Shown here piece after piece: positions 40,442-50,941 of a DNA stretch of 64,000 nucleotides; positions within the stretch are counted from its first letter, which is position 1, and every line of letters starts with the position of its first letter. The DNA is from Candidatus Peregrinibacteria bacterium (GTDB lineage: Bacteria; Patescibacteriota; Gracilibacteria; UBA1369; UBA12473). The notes beneath the pieces were generated by a model, which saw nothing but the letters and a program-made list of their open reading frames with translations, had not been told where the DNA came from and searched no databases. The position numbers were made by a program, and so were the translations under genes. The DNA lies in NCBI GenBank assembly GCA_018659585.1, contig JABJMC010000028.1:36539-100538 (forward strand), given 5' to 3'.

Positions 40442-41413
40442 ATGCTCTCCGATGATCAGATCCGCGCCCAACTAGCTCATTGCTTGGCGGGGACAGAATT
40501 TGCTGAACTTGGTGAATTCTACAAAGGCAAAGTCCGTGATAACTACACTAAGGACGATAAACGTATAATTGTAGTTTCCGATCGACTTTCTGCGTTTGAC
40601 CGTATCATCTGCCTCATTCCCTTCAAAGGCCAGGTTTTAAACCAAATGGCCCAATTTTGGTTCGAAGAAACCAAAGATATCTGCGGAAATCACGTTATTG
40701 AGTTCCCAGACCCCAATGTTGTAGTTGCCAAAGAGTGCAAACCACTCGCTGTCGAAATGGTAGTTCGTGGCTACATTACAGGTTCAACTAGCACTTCTGC
40801 TTGGTACAACTATAACGAAAAAGGAGTTCGAAACTTCTGTGGAAATGAACTTTCCGAAGGTCTCAAAAAAGACCAAAAATTCGACCAAGCTATCCTAACT
40901 CCATCAACTAAAGCGGCTCATGGTGATCACGACGAATCCGTGGCTCCGGAGGTTTTGTTTGAAAGAGGAGCAATCACTCCTGAAGAATGGGAATATTTAG
41001 CTGACGTATCTCTTAAACTATTTGCTCGAGGACAAGAAATCGCTGCTAAACAAGGAATCATTCTCGTTGATACTAAATATGAATTCGGTCGCGACGAAAA
41101 CGGCGATATTGTTCTTATTGATGAAATTCACACGCCAGACTCTTCTCGTTTCTGGATTGCCGATACTTATCAAGAAAACTTTGAAGCTGGCCGCGATCAA
41201 GACAATATTAACAAAGAATATTTGCGTCTTTGGTTAGCTAAACAAGGCTACATGGGTGATGGAGAAATGCCTGAAATCACTGACGAAGTTAAAATTGAAA
41301 CAGCTCGACGTTACATCGAAGCTTATGAAAAAATTACTGGCCAAACTTTCCAAGCAGAAATCTGCGAAGATGTTGATGGTCGTATAAAAGGTAATCTTTC
41401 TTCTCACTTCTAA
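40442..41413 (+). CDS. purC: Phosphoribosylaminoimidazole-succinocarboxamide synthase (ORF extends to 40403)
   Basis: FYKGKVRDNYTKDDKRIIVVSDRLSAFDRII...LAVEMVVRGYITGSTSTSAW...LIDEIHTPDSSRFW. Confidence 0.96.
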   Translation: MLSDDQIRAQLAHCLAGTEFAELGEFYKGKVRDNYTKDDKRIIVVSDRLSAFDRIICLIPFKGQVLNQMAQFWFEETKDICGNHVIEFPDPNVVVAKECKPLAVEMVVRGYITGSTSTSAWYNYNEKGVRNFCGNELSEGLKKDQKFDQAILTPSTKAAHGDHDESVAPEVLFERGAITPEEWEYLADVSLKLFARGQEIAAKQGIILVDTKYEFGRDENGDIVLIDEIHTPDSSRFWIADTYQENFEAGRDQDNINKEYLRLWLAKQGYMGDGEMPEITDEVKIETARRYIEAYEKITGQTFQAEICEDVDGRIKGNLSSHF

Positions 41414-41427
41414 TAACTAAATTAAAT

Positions 41428-41877
41428 ATGTTTGTTCCTTTAATTCTTGGTTCTAAAATAGATGAACCACACGCTGCCAAAATAACCGCAATTTTGGATG
41501 AATTCGAAATTCCTTACAAAATTCACGTAGCGTCCGCTCACAAAGTACCCGAAAAAGTTCTTGAAATTATCAAAGAATACGATGCCAAAGATGGTCCAAT
41601 TTGCTACATCACAATTGCGGGTCGCTCCAACGCTCTCTCTGGTTTTGTTTCGGCTAATTCAGTTTATCCAGTAATTGGATGTCCGCCATTCAGTGATAAG
41701 GCTGACATGTTGGTAAATATTCATTCCACTCTTCAAATGCCATCCGAAACACCAGCTTTAACCGTAGTAGACCCTAAAAATGCTGGAACCGCTGCTATTC
41801 GTATTTTAGCCGCTGACAATGCTGAGCTTCGCCAAAGAATTCATGCTCATCTTGTAGCTCTCAAAAAATCCTTCTAA
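41428..41877 (+). CDS. purE: N5-carboxyaminoimidazole ribonucleotide mutase / AIR carboxylase family (PurE)
   Basis: VPLILGSKIDEPHAAKITAILDEFEIPYKIHVASAHKVPEKVLEII...ITIAGRSNALSGFVSANSVYPVIGCP. Confidence 0.9.
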   Translation: MFVPLILGSKIDEPHAAKITAILDEFEIPYKIHVASAHKVPEKVLEIIKEYDAKDGPICYITIAGRSNALSGFVSANSVYPVIGCPPFSDKADMLVNIHSTLQMPSETPALTVVDPKNAGTAAIRILAADNAELRQRIHAHLVALKKSF

Positions 41878-41886
41878 TTTTTACTT

Positions 41887-43263
41887 ATGTTTCACTCTTT
41901 TAACGCACTTTCGCCCCTAGATGGCCGCTATGTATCTAAAGTCACTGAATTAAGTGGTTATTTCTCTGAATCAGCTCTAATTCGTTACCGTGTTTTAATC
42001 GAAGTTGAATGGCTAATCCATCTTTGTAATACCGCCAAACTTCCAAACACTCGCAAATTAGAAACCAAAGAAGTGCGTGAATTGCGTAAGTTATATCGTT
42101 CTTGGGATGAAGATGGTGAGCAAGCTCAAGCCGTTAAAGATATTGAATCTATTACTAATCATGATGTTAAGGCTGTTGAATATTTTGTTAAGGAAAACAT
42201 GGAAAAAAGCACGATGTCTGACTTGTTAGAAATGGTGCATTTTGCCTGTACATCAGAAGACATCAACAATCTTTCTTATTCCTTGATGATGCGTGATGCC
42301 ATGGATGAAGTCATGATTCCAACTTTAGAAGAGATGGTCGAATCTCTACGGAATTTAGCAACCAAAGGCCGTACCATTCCCATGCTTTCACATACGCACG
42401 GCCAACCAGCTAGTCCCACAACTGTTGGTAAAGAAGTTACCAATGTGATGGTTCGCCTTTTAATGCAAATTGAACAATTAAAAGATCAACCATATTTAGG
42501 AAAAATTAATGGTGCCGTGGGTAATTGGAATGCTCATATTGTGGCTTATCCAGAGGTAGATTGGATCAAAGAATCTCGCAAATTTATTGAAAAATTAGGT
42601 CTAATCCCAACTTTATTCACTACTCAAATCGAACCCCATGATTTTATTGCCGAAACGGCTCACAATTTAGTTCGCATCAACAATATTATTTTAGATTTTG
42701 ATCGTGATATGTGGACCTATATTGGAAAAAACTATTTTGGCCAAAAACTCAAAGAAGGGGAGATTGGATCATCAACCATGCCTCACAAAGTAAATCCTAT
42801 TGATTTTGAAAACAGTGAGGGAAATCTTGGACTTGCTAACGCTATGTTAAGCCATCTTGCTGAAAAACTCCCAATTGCACGCATGCAGCGTGATTTAACA
42901 GATAGCACTGTGCAACGCAATCTTGGGGTTGCTTTTGGTTATAGTTTATTAGCTTATCAAAGTAGCTTAAAAGGCCTTTCCAAGGTCTCTATTAACAAAG
43001 AAATTCTACTTGCTGACCTAGATAAACACTGGGAGGTTTTAGCTGAACCTGTCCAAACAGTAATGCGCCGTTACAAAATTCCAAAACCTTACGAAAAACT
43101 CAAAAAACTAACTCGTGGCAAAGGATTAGACCAAAAGCGCTATCAAGCTTTTGTGAAAAAATTAGAAATTCCAGCACGCGCCAAAAACAAGCTTCTCAAA
43201 CTAACTCCAGCCACTTATATTGGTCTAGCTAAGGAATTAGTAACACTTGAACTAGATTTATAA
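41887..43263 (+). CDS. purB: Adenylosuccinate lyase
   Basis: LSPLDGRYVSKVTELSGYFSESALIRYRVLIEVEWL...GEIGSSTMPHKVNPIDFENSEGNLGLANAM. Confidence 0.96.
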   Translation: MFHSFNALSPLDGRYVSKVTELSGYFSESALIRYRVLIEVEWLIHLCNTAKLPNTRKLETKEVRELRKLYRSWDEDGEQAQAVKDIESITNHDVKAVEYFVKENMEKSTMSDLLEMVHFACTSEDINNLSYSLMMRDAMDEVMIPTLEEMVESLRNLATKGRTIPMLSHTHGQPASPTTVGKEVTNVMVRLLMQIEQLKDQPYLGKINGAVGNWNAHIVAYPEVDWIKESRKFIEKLGLIPTLFTTQIEPHDFIAETAHNLVRINNIILDFDRDMWTYIGKNYFGQKLKEGEIGSSTMPHKVNPIDFENSEGNLGLANAMLSHLAEKLPIARMQRDLTDSTVQRNLGVAFGYSLLAYQSSLKGLSKVSINKEILLADLDKHWEVLAEPVQTVMRRYKIPKPYEKLKKLTRGKGLDQKRYQAFVKKLEIPARAKNKLLKLTPATYIGLAKELVTLELDL

Positions 43264-43272
43264 CCTTAAAAC

Positions 43273-43854
43273 ATGATTCTCTCAGATCGCGATATAAAAG
43301 CGCGTATTCAGGCAGGAGACATTGTCGTTACCTCGCCAAACAATGACCATATGAAAAACATTCACGCCTCAAGCATGGATTTTCGACTAGGTAAGTACTT
43401 TAAAGTTTACAACAATTCAGCTCAACCAGTCTTAGACCCCGCTAAACCAGAAACCCTCCAAAACTGCACCACGCTTATCGAGGTAGAAAAAGGGAAACCC
43501 TACATTGTCCAACCCGGTGAATTTGTTTTAGGAGTAACATTAGAAAAAATTAAACTCCCAAATGATCTAGTCGCTCGAGTCGAAGGTCGTAGTTCATTAG
43601 GACGCCTAGGAATTATTATTCATTCTACAGCCGGCTTTATTGATGCTGGATTTGAGGGGACTATTACCCTAGAAATCACTAACATTAACCGCATGCCAAT
43701 TGCCCTTCATCCCGGAATGCGTGTTTGTCAATTTGCCTTTGAAACAATGAGCTCCGAGGCTGAAGTTCCATATCACCAAAAATCACACTCTAAATATCAG
43801 GGACAAGAACTCCCCGAAGAAAGCCGCATAACTATTGACCCAGAATTCAAATAA
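43273..43854 (+). CDS. dcd: dCTP deaminase
   Basis: MILSDRDIKARIQAGDIVV...SSMDFRLGKYFKV...RVEGRSSLGRLGIIIHSTAGFIDAGFEGTITLEITN. Confidence 0.94.
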   Translation: MILSDRDIKARIQAGDIVVTSPNNDHMKNIHASSMDFRLGKYFKVYNNSAQPVLDPAKPETLQNCTTLIEVEKGKPYIVQPGEFVLGVTLEKIKLPNDLVARVEGRSSLGRLGIIIHSTAGFIDAGFEGTITLEITNINRMPIALHPGMRVCQFAFETMSSEAEVPYHQKSHSKYQGQELPEESRITIDPEFK

Positions 43855-43892
43855 TGTTATAATATAGAGAAGTAAAAATAAAAAGCAAAAAA

Positions 43893-45221
43893 ATGGTCTC
43901 TAAAATTGAACAAGCCAAAGATGATCTGCAACAAGTTGCAGATAATGCTTATTCAGATGCTGTTGAGTTAGGGTTGGAATCAGACGCGCTAGTAAATGTC
44001 ACCATGGACGATGATCGCGGTTTCAGTTTTATGGCCAAAAGGGCTTATCAAGCTTCATCTTTTGGATACTCATCTCGGAAAGCTCTTAAGGCCGCGATGC
44101 TACTTTCCATTAAATTCATTGATGCCACCGGCGATTCACGGTTAAGAGTATATCCCGGAGACAGTCTTTCTATTAACCACAATGAAGCCATTCTCACGAG
44201 ACGTGAAGAAACCGGCGATGTAAGTTATACTGTTCAGTTTGAAGAAGAAGAAGCCTTACAATCTCATTTCGAGGCCGAAAAAGAACTAGTCCAAGCAGAA
44301 ACTCATCAAGCCCGAGAAGTAGTTCGATCAAATAATCAAATGCCATTTGTATTGGGATCATCAGATAATATTCGTCGCACTCTTGGAATAGGCGAAGAAA
44401 TGCTGGTAACTAGTACTCATATGGGCCTTCAAGTAGACCAGTATCCCGGATATGCTTTTGGAGATCTTAATTTTGGTGGAACTAACACTACGGAATGGTT
44501 AATTGGATACGCACCACATCTAAGACAAAATCAATTTATAGTTATTGGAAAAAAGAATCATAAAAAGATTGGAAGCGCTAATAATAAAGCTGGGCTCGAA
44601 AGCCTGTTACGCGCAAAAATCAGTGAAAACAATGAAGAAGAATCACTCCTTGCTATTATCGAGGACGCCCCGCCATCTGATGACCAAGGAATTGCTATTG
44701 CCGAAGAAGATTTAGATCAAGACGGGGTAGCTGACTTAACTATTGAAGATGCCACTCGGCCAATTCAACCAGCACCTCAAAATATTCGAGTGCAAGCTAC
44801 GGATTCTCATTCAGGAAAATCACTAGGAAGTGTTTCTCGAATAGATCAACAAAGAGGATTCAGTAGCACTAATCAAATAGACGCGCTACCTCAATCGTCC
44901 CAAAACCCAGTTAATAGCGTCATAAACAGTGTGTTTGTAGAATATAGTCAAAGGCACGGAGCTCCTCCAATAGTTGCCCGATCAGACACTTACTTTACCG
45001 ATCGCTATATGATTAGTTTAAGAGACCCTCTCTACGTTGAAATTTCTCGAGGAGGACAAACCCCTAGATACAAAGTTTATTATCGAAGAACTGTCTATAA
45101 CCCCTATGAAAGAGCTCAAGAAATTGTAAGTGAAAACGTCTTAACTGGAGGAAGAGATGGTTGGACTACAAGCTTGAAAGAAGTAGACAGATTGGTACGC
45201 CAAGAAGTTCTACACGCTTAA
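43893..45221 (+). CDS. Hypothetical protein
   Basis: 442 aa ORF with TATAAT at 43858; no recognised family. Confidence 0.6.
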   Translation: MVSKIEQAKDDLQQVADNAYSDAVELGLESDALVNVTMDDDRGFSFMAKRAYQASSFGYSSRKALKAAMLLSIKFIDATGDSRLRVYPGDSLSINHNEAILTRREETGDVSYTVQFEEEEALQSHFEAEKELVQAETHQAREVVRSNNQMPFVLGSSDNIRRTLGIGEEMLVTSTHMGLQVDQYPGYAFGDLNFGGTNTTEWLIGYAPHLRQNQFIVIGKKNHKKIGSANNKAGLESLLRAKISENNEEESLLAIIEDAPPSDDQGIAIAEEDLDQDGVADLTIEDATRPIQPAPQNIRVQATDSHSGKSLGSVSRIDQQRGFSSTNQIDALPQSSQNPVNSVINSVFVEYSQRHGAPPIVARSDTYFTDRYMISLRDPLYVEISRGGQTPRYKVYYRRTVYNPYERAQEIVSENVLTGGRDGWTTSLKEVDRLVRQEVLHA

Positions 45222-45224
45222 AAC

Positions 45225-45253
45225 TTGTCAAAACAGGTAAACTAACTTATAAT
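45225..45253 (+). promoter_or_regulatory. Promoter of T-box/ileS transcript
   Basis: TTGTCA-N17-TATAAT. Confidence 0.7.
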
Positions 45254-45259
45254 AAGATT

Positions 45260-45446
45260 ACTTTTAAAAAATGCGTTTTTAGCTTAGCTATCACTAAGTG
45301 AGCAGGAGAAAGAAACCCTGAAAAGGGGAGTAGAATCTCTCGGTCGACACCGTCATCGTCTAAATCAAGCGCCCAGTTGACATTCGTCACACGGGAATCA
45401 AGGTGGTACCGCCCAAATATGGGTCCTTGGAAAGGACTCTATTTTT
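45260..45446 (+). ncRNA. T-box leader (tRNA-Ile responsive) upstream of ileS
   Basis: T-box sequence AAGGTGGTACCGC at 45400-45412; terminator hairpin GGGTCCTT-GGA-AAGGACTC + TATTTTT at 45421-45446; precedes ileS; candidate Ile specifier ATC at 45335-45337. Confidence 0.9.
45421..45446 (+). terminator. T-box regulated intrinsic terminator
   Basis: 8-bp stem (one G-U) followed by TATTTTT. Confidence 0.85.
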
Positions 45447-45460
45447 ATAACTAAATCCAC

Positions 45461-48400
45461 ATGTTTGATCCTGTTGATCCTAAGCAATCCTTCCCTAAAC
45501 TCGAAGAAGAAACTCTCAAATATTGGACAGCCAATAAAATTTTTGAAAAATCAGTAGAAAATCGTCCCAAGCAGGATGAATTCATCTTTTATGATGGACC
45601 TCCTTTTGCAACTGGATTACCTCATTATGGACATCTCCTCGCTGGAACTATGAAAGATGTAGTGCCTCGTTATTGGACTATGCGTGGTAAACGCGTTGAA
45701 CGTCGTTGGGGTTGGGATTGTCATGGCTTGCCAATTGAAAATTTAGTCGAAAAAGAACTCGGTTTATCTGGAAAAAAAGATATTGAAGAAAAGCATGGCG
45801 TCGGAGAGTTTTGTGAGGAATGTCGTAGTTCAGTTCTCAAATACACTGGAGAATGGAAGAAAACCGTGGATCGTACTGCTCGTTGGGTAGACATGGAAGA
45901 CCATTACAAGACCATGGACTTAAGCTATATGGAATCTATTTGGTGGGTTTTTGCGCAACTCTGGGAAAAAGAACTAGTCTACAAAGGACACAAAATCATG
46001 CATGTTTGCCCGCATTGTGTAACCCCACTTTCAAATTTTGAGGTTACCCTTGGCTATAAAGACGTCATGGATTTAGCCACAACCTGGAAATTCAAACTAA
46101 CAAATGAAGAAAACACTTACTTATTAGCTTGGACAACTACTCCTTGGAGCTCGCTTTCCACTATGGGGCTAGCCATTAGTCCAGATTTCACTTACGTCAA
46201 AGTAAAAGTAGGGGACGAACATTTAATTTTCATCAAAAATCAGCTTGAAAACATTATGAAAGGGATTGAAGAATACGAAGTAGTCGAAGAATTCACTGGC
46301 GATAAAATCGCTGGTCGCAGCTATGAACACGTCTTTCCTTGGTATGCAGAAATCGAAGAAGTCAAAGAAAACCCCAACACTTACAAAGTCTACGCCGTAG
46401 ATTATGTTGAGGAAGGAGAAGGAACCGGAATTGTTACTATTAATGGTTCTTATGGTGAAATTGATATGGAATCTGCCAAAAAGAATGGTTTACCCATTGT
46501 CATGGATGTAACCATGGAAGGAAAATTCAATGAATTAGCCGGACCATACGCTGGGATGGGCGTTAAAGAAGCCGAGAAAAAACTAGTTGAAGACAAATAC
46601 AAAGAAGGCTTAGTTTGGCGCAAAGAATCCTACAAACACAGCTATCCACATTGTTGGCGTTGCGATTCATTCTTACTTAACTACGCTACCTCAAGCTGGT
46701 TCGTAAAAGTAGAAGCCATCAAGGACGAAATGATTGCCGCTAACAAAACCATTCATTGGGTTCCTGAACACGTTGGATCAGGAAGGTTTGGAGATTGGCT
46801 CGAAAATGCGCGTGACTGGTGTATTTCTCGTAATCGTTTTTGGGGGACTCCTCTCCCAATCTGGGAAAATGAAGATGGTGAACGGATTTGTATTGGCAGT
46901 GTTGAACAACTCGCAGAATTAAGTGGCCAAAAAATTGATGATATTCATAAGCATAAAATCGATAACGTTACTTTTGAAAAAGACGGCACAACCTACAAAC
47001 GCATCGAAGAGGTCTTTGATTGTTGGTTTGAGTCTGGGGCTATGCCGTACGCCCAATCCCATTATCCTTTTGAAAATAAGGAAGAATTTGAGAAGAACTT
47101 CCCAGCTGAGTACATTGCTGAAGGCTTAGATCAAACCAGAGGTTGGTTTTACACTTTAGTAGTTCTCGGAGTCGCTTTATTTGGAAAATCACCGTTTAAA
47201 AACGTAGTTGTAAATGGTTTGATTTTGGCAGAAGATGGCAAGAAAATGAGTAAAAGTCTCAAAAACTACCCTGAACCAAAAATTGTTCTAGATAAATATG
47301 GAGCTGATGCTTTGCGCTTTTATTTAATGAATTCGCCAGCCGTTAAGTCTGAACCTCTTCGTTTTTCTGAAAGGGGAGTGGAAAATGTCGTCAAAAATGT
47401 AATTCTTCCTATCTGGAATGCTTATAGTTTCTTTGTAATGTACGCCAATATTGATAAATGGGAACCAAAAGCCGTTGATTCCGCAAAAATCAGCCAACTT
47501 TCCAATAAACTTGATCGTTGGATTCTTTCGGAACTACACACCTTAGTCAAACAAGTAACCGAAGAAATGGATGAATACAACCTTCAAGCACTTCGCCCAA
47601 TCTACCATTTTATTGAACAACTCACGAACTGGTATATTCGTCGTTCTCGACGTCGTTTCTGGAAAAGCGATAATGATCAAGATAAGGAGGAGGGATACCA
47701 AACTCTCTACACTGTATTAACCACTTTATGTCAGGTTATGGCTCCATACATGCCCCTTCTTTCCGAAAGCATTTATTGCAACCTCACCAACCAAGAATCT
47801 GTTCATTTAACAGATTGGCCAAATTTTAATAAAAAGGCTATTGACGAAGATTTAAATCAAGAAATTGAACTAGTAATGCAAGTCGCTAAACTTGGCAATG
47901 CTGCTCGTGCTCGCGCTAAAATTAAAAACCGCCAACCACTTCAAAAAGTTCAAATTGGTGTACCCGAGGCCCTGCGACATCTTTTACATGATGATCAATT
48001 CGAAGTTCTTAAAGAAGAACTAAATGTTAAGGAAATCGACGTGGCTGATGATCCGAGTAATATTGCCAAAACTGTTGTTAAGCCCAACCCTAAACTTCTT
48101 GGTCCTAAATTTGGGAAAGACGTGCAATTCATCATCCAGGAGGCCAAAAAAGGCAATTTTAAACTTCTAGAAGACGGCAATGTAAAAGTAGGGAAATTCG
48201 AATTAACAGCCGAAGAATTCAATGTTGGTTATGAAAGCCAAGAGGGGCTAGATGTGGAAAGTGATCACGGAATTGTCGTGGCTCTAGATGCTACCATTAC
48301 TCCGGAACTCAAAAAAGAAGGAATGGCTCGTGAATTAATCCGCACTATTCAAGATATGCGCAAAGAAGCTGATTATAACGTTGATGACCGCATTCAAATC

Positions 48401-48562
48401 TCTCTCCAAACAGATGGGGAGGCCCAAGAAGCTATCACTGAATTTCAAAAACTCATTGAAGAAGAAACTTTGTCCAAATATGAGGCCGATTTAACCAAGT
48501 CAGACCTTCAAAAGGAAATAGAAGTCGAAGATAGTAAAGTTCAGGTAGCCATGAAACGTTAA
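45461..48562 (+). CDS. ileS: Isoleucyl-tRNA synthetase
   Basis: FYDGPPFATGLPHYGHLLAGTMKDVVPRYWTMRGKRVERRWGWDCHGLP...GKKMSKSLKNYPEP. Confidence 0.97.
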   Translation: MFDPVDPKQSFPKLEEETLKYWTANKIFEKSVENRPKQDEFIFYDGPPFATGLPHYGHLLAGTMKDVVPRYWTMRGKRVERRWGWDCHGLPIENLVEKELGLSGKKDIEEKHGVGEFCEECRSSVLKYTGEWKKTVDRTARWVDMEDHYKTMDLSYMESIWWVFAQLWEKELVYKGHKIMHVCPHCVTPLSNFEVTLGYKDVMDLATTWKFKLTNEENTYLLAWTTTPWSSLSTMGLAISPDFTYVKVKVGDEHLIFIKNQLENIMKGIEEYEVVEEFTGDKIAGRSYEHVFPWYAEIEEVKENPNTYKVYAVDYVEEGEGTGIVTINGSYGEIDMESAKKNGLPIVMDVTMEGKFNELAGPYAGMGVKEAEKKLVEDKYKEGLVWRKESYKHSYPHCWRCDSFLLNYATSSWFVKVEAIKDEMIAANKTIHWVPEHVGSGRFGDWLENARDWCISRNRFWGTPLPIWENEDGERICIGSVEQLAELSGQKIDDIHKHKIDNVTFEKDGTTYKRIEEVFDCWFESGAMPYAQSHYPFENKEEFEKNFPAEYIAEGLDQTRGWFYTLVVLGVALFGKSPFKNVVVNGLILAEDGKKMSKSLKNYPEPKIVLDKYGADALRFYLMNSPAVKSEPLRFSERGVENVVKNVILPIWNAYSFFVMYANIDKWEPKAVDSAKISQLSNKLDRWILSELHTLVKQVTEEMDEYNLQALRPIYHFIEQLTNWYIRRSRRRFWKSDNDQDKEEGYQTLYTVLTTLCQVMAPYMPLLSESIYCNLTNQESVHLTDWPNFNKKAIDEDLNQEIELVMQVAKLGNAARARAKIKNRQPLQKVQIGVPEALRHLLHDDQFEVLKEELNVKEIDVADDPSNIAKTVVKPNPKLLGPKFGKDVQFIIQEAKKGNFKLLEDGNVKVGKFELTAEEFNVGYESQEGLDVESDHGIVVALDATITPELKKEGMARELIRTIQDMRKEADYNVDDRIQISLQTDGEAQEAITEFQKLIEEETLSKYEADLTKSDLQKEIEVEDSKVQVAMKR

Positions 48563-48580
48563 TTACGCTAAAATCATCCC

Positions 48581-48964
48581 GTGAAACGTACCCTCAAAAA
48601 AATCGGCTTTTCATTAGCGTTCAATATTGGAGCGCTTTACCTTACAATTTCCCTCCTAGAAGAGATTAGTTTCACTGGAGGGTGGGCCTTTTTTGTTGTC
48701 ACGGGTGTGTTAATTGGATTACTTAATGTGATCCTTAAACCAATTCTCAAATTTGTTTCCATGCCTCTAATTTTCTTTAGTGCTGGATTCTTTTTGATTG
48801 TAATTAACGCCGCTATTTTATGGATTGCCGATCAACTTTTAGCTATCCTAGATTTCACTAACATTGACTTTGTTATTAGTGGTGCCTTAAACTTCCTCCT
48901 CGCAGCCATTATTTTTGGACTTATTAACTGGTTCGAACACTGGCTTTTCAAGCGACTTAAATAA
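48581..48964 (+). CDS. Phage holin family (Phage_holin_4_2-like) membrane protein, GTG start
   Basis: Four TM helices; GVLIGLLNVILKPILKFVSMPLIFFSAGFFLIVINAAILWIAD. Confidence 0.75.
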   Translation: MKRTLKKIGFSLAFNIGALYLTISLLEEISFTGGWAFFVVTGVLIGLLNVILKPILKFVSMPLIFFSAGFFLIVINAAILWIADQLLAILDFTNIDFVISGALNFLLAAIIFGLINWFEHWLFKRLK

Positions 48965-48978
48965 CCTCTACACATAAT

Positions 48979-49197
48979 ATGCAACTCGCTATTCACATTC
49001 TCCAAATCACAAGTGCCATTTTATTAGCTCTTGTCATTCTAATTCAATCCCGAGGCTCTGGTTTATCAGCTGCTTTTGGAGGTAGTGGAGAATTCTACAC
49101 AACCAAAAGAGGCGCAGAAAAAATCTTAGCTACTGCCACAGTGGTAATTGCTACGCTTTTTATTATTTTATCTGTTGTCTCGACCTTAATTGGTTAA
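48979..49197 (+). CDS. secG: Preprotein translocase subunit SecG
   Basis: Two TM; ILIQSRGSGLSAAFGGSGEFYTTKRGAEKILATATVVIATLFI. Confidence 0.92.
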   Translation: MQLAIHILQITSAILLALVILIQSRGSGLSAAFGGSGEFYTTKRGAEKILATATVVIATLFIILSVVSTLIG

Positions 49198-49211
49198 TTA
49201 ACTTATTTTAA

Positions 49212-50921
49212 ATGGTGTTTAAAAGAAAGCCCTCCCTAGCTTCAAAATGCGGGCGAACTCTTATAAAAAGAGTTTTAAAGTCTTATTCTGACAAAGAAAA
49301 AGTCTTAAGTGGTTTACTGCTTTTAATCTTTATTTTAAGTGGTTGGAAAATTTTGAGTGGAAACTGGGAAGGACGCGATATTGTTAATGTTGTTCAAGGA
49401 GGACATAACTACAACGAAGGGTTAGTTGGCGAAATCAAGCACTTAAACCCGGTTTTTGCTGATTTAAACGAAGTTGATCGCGATATTACGAGCTTAATTT
49501 TTGAAGGCTTAAGTAAATACGACTTAGAAACAGGTAAGGTCGTTGAAAACATTGCCACTCACACCCTAGATGAAACCAAAACCATTTACACTTTTGTCTT
49601 AAAAGAAGGCTTAACTTGGCACGATGGTGAACCTATTACTGCAGATGATGTTTATTTCACTTATCATGACGTAATTCAACATCCAGAATTCGAAAATCCA
49701 ATCTTAAAAAGTAGTTTTAGCGGCGTCACCGTTGAAAAAATAGACGAACAAACAATTACCATGGCCTTAAACGAAACAAACTCTTTCTTTTTCACTCAGT
49801 TAACTGTTGGATTACTCCCAGAACATATTCTAAAAGACGTTCCCATTACCGAACTCGACACCCATGAATTTAACCAAAACCCAATTGGAAACGGTCCTTA
49901 TCAAGTAAAAGGAGCTTATGAGACTCATAAAGACGGAACAACCGAAGTTAAGTTAAGTTATTATAATAATTATTGGCAAGCTACCACTCCAGAAGTAACA
50001 GAAATTAATTTCTTCACTTTTCCAACTTACGAAGACTTACTAGCTGGTCGGGGACAAGTTCACGGTATTGCTCGCGTCCCTAATTACCGCATCGAAGAAA
50101 CCACTGAAGCCAGATTTACTTCCTATGAATATTCTTTGCCTCAGTACACTGCTATTTTCTTAGAAACAGATGACGATCGACTGCTTAAACTAAATATTCG
50201 GTTAGCCATTCAAAAAGCCCTAGATAAAGAAGCAATTATAGAAGCTATTGGTTATGATCACTTAATCGACACCCCACTTTTAGAACTAAATCAGGAAGAA
50301 TGGATTTACCAACCCAATTCCGAAGAAGCCATGGGTGCTCTTTATGACGAAGGTTGGAACTTAGACGAAGAAACCGGATTCCGGCTTAATGATGAAGGTG
50401 AAATTCTAAGTTTTTCCTTAGTACGTCGCTCTTTTCCAACTAATGAAAAACAAGAAGAAGTTACCGCCACCACCGCCCAAATGATTGCCGAACAATTAGC
50501 AGAAATTGGAATTATGGTGACTATTGAAACTTATGAAAATGAAGCCTTTCAACAAAAAGTCACCAATCGAGAATATGATCTTCTACTTTATGGACAAAGC
50601 TTAGGTTATAACTTAGATACCTATTCTTATTGGCACTCTAGCCAGGTTAGCACTGGTCTAAATTTATCAAATTATGGTAACAGTAACGCGGATTTCTACA
50701 TCGAAGCCATTCGCAATAGCTTTGGTGATGATGAAGGCGATAAAAAAGAATACTTGCAAAAACTGGCCGAAGCCATTAAAGATGATATTCCAGCAGTTTT
50801 TCTCTACACACCAACTTACTACTTCTTGGCTGATAGCCGCCTAGAGGGGATTGTTACTTCAAATCTGCTCTTCCCTCATGACCGTTTCGCGAATATACTA
50901 GACTGGAAAGTAATCAAATAA
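49212..50921 (+). CDS. ABC transporter substrate-binding protein, family 5 (peptide-type)
   Basis: GEIKHLNPVFADLNEVDRDITSLIFEGLSKYD...YTFVLKEGLTWHDGEPITADDVYFTYHDVIQ. Confidence 0.88.
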   Translation: MVFKRKPSLASKCGRTLIKRVLKSYSDKEKVLSGLLLLIFILSGWKILSGNWEGRDIVNVVQGGHNYNEGLVGEIKHLNPVFADLNEVDRDITSLIFEGLSKYDLETGKVVENIATHTLDETKTIYTFVLKEGLTWHDGEPITADDVYFTYHDVIQHPEFENPILKSSFSGVTVEKIDEQTITMALNETNSFFFTQLTVGLLPEHILKDVPITELDTHEFNQNPIGNGPYQVKGAYETHKDGTTEVKLSYYNNYWQATTPEVTEINFFTFPTYEDLLAGRGQVHGIARVPNYRIEETTEARFTSYEYSLPQYTAIFLETDDDRLLKLNIRLAIQKALDKEAIIEAIGYDHLIDTPLLELNQEEWIYQPNSEEAMGALYDEGWNLDEETGFRLNDEGEILSFSLVRRSFPTNEKQEEVTATTAQMIAEQLAEIGIMVTIETYENEAFQQKVTNREYDLLLYGQSLGYNLDTYSYWHSSQVSTGLNLSNYGNSNADFYIEAIRNSFGDDEGDKKEYLQKLAEAIKDDIPAVFLYTPTYYFLADSRLEGIVTSNLLFPHDRFANILDWKVIK

Positions 50922-50941
50922 CTAATTATTAACCTTAAATC

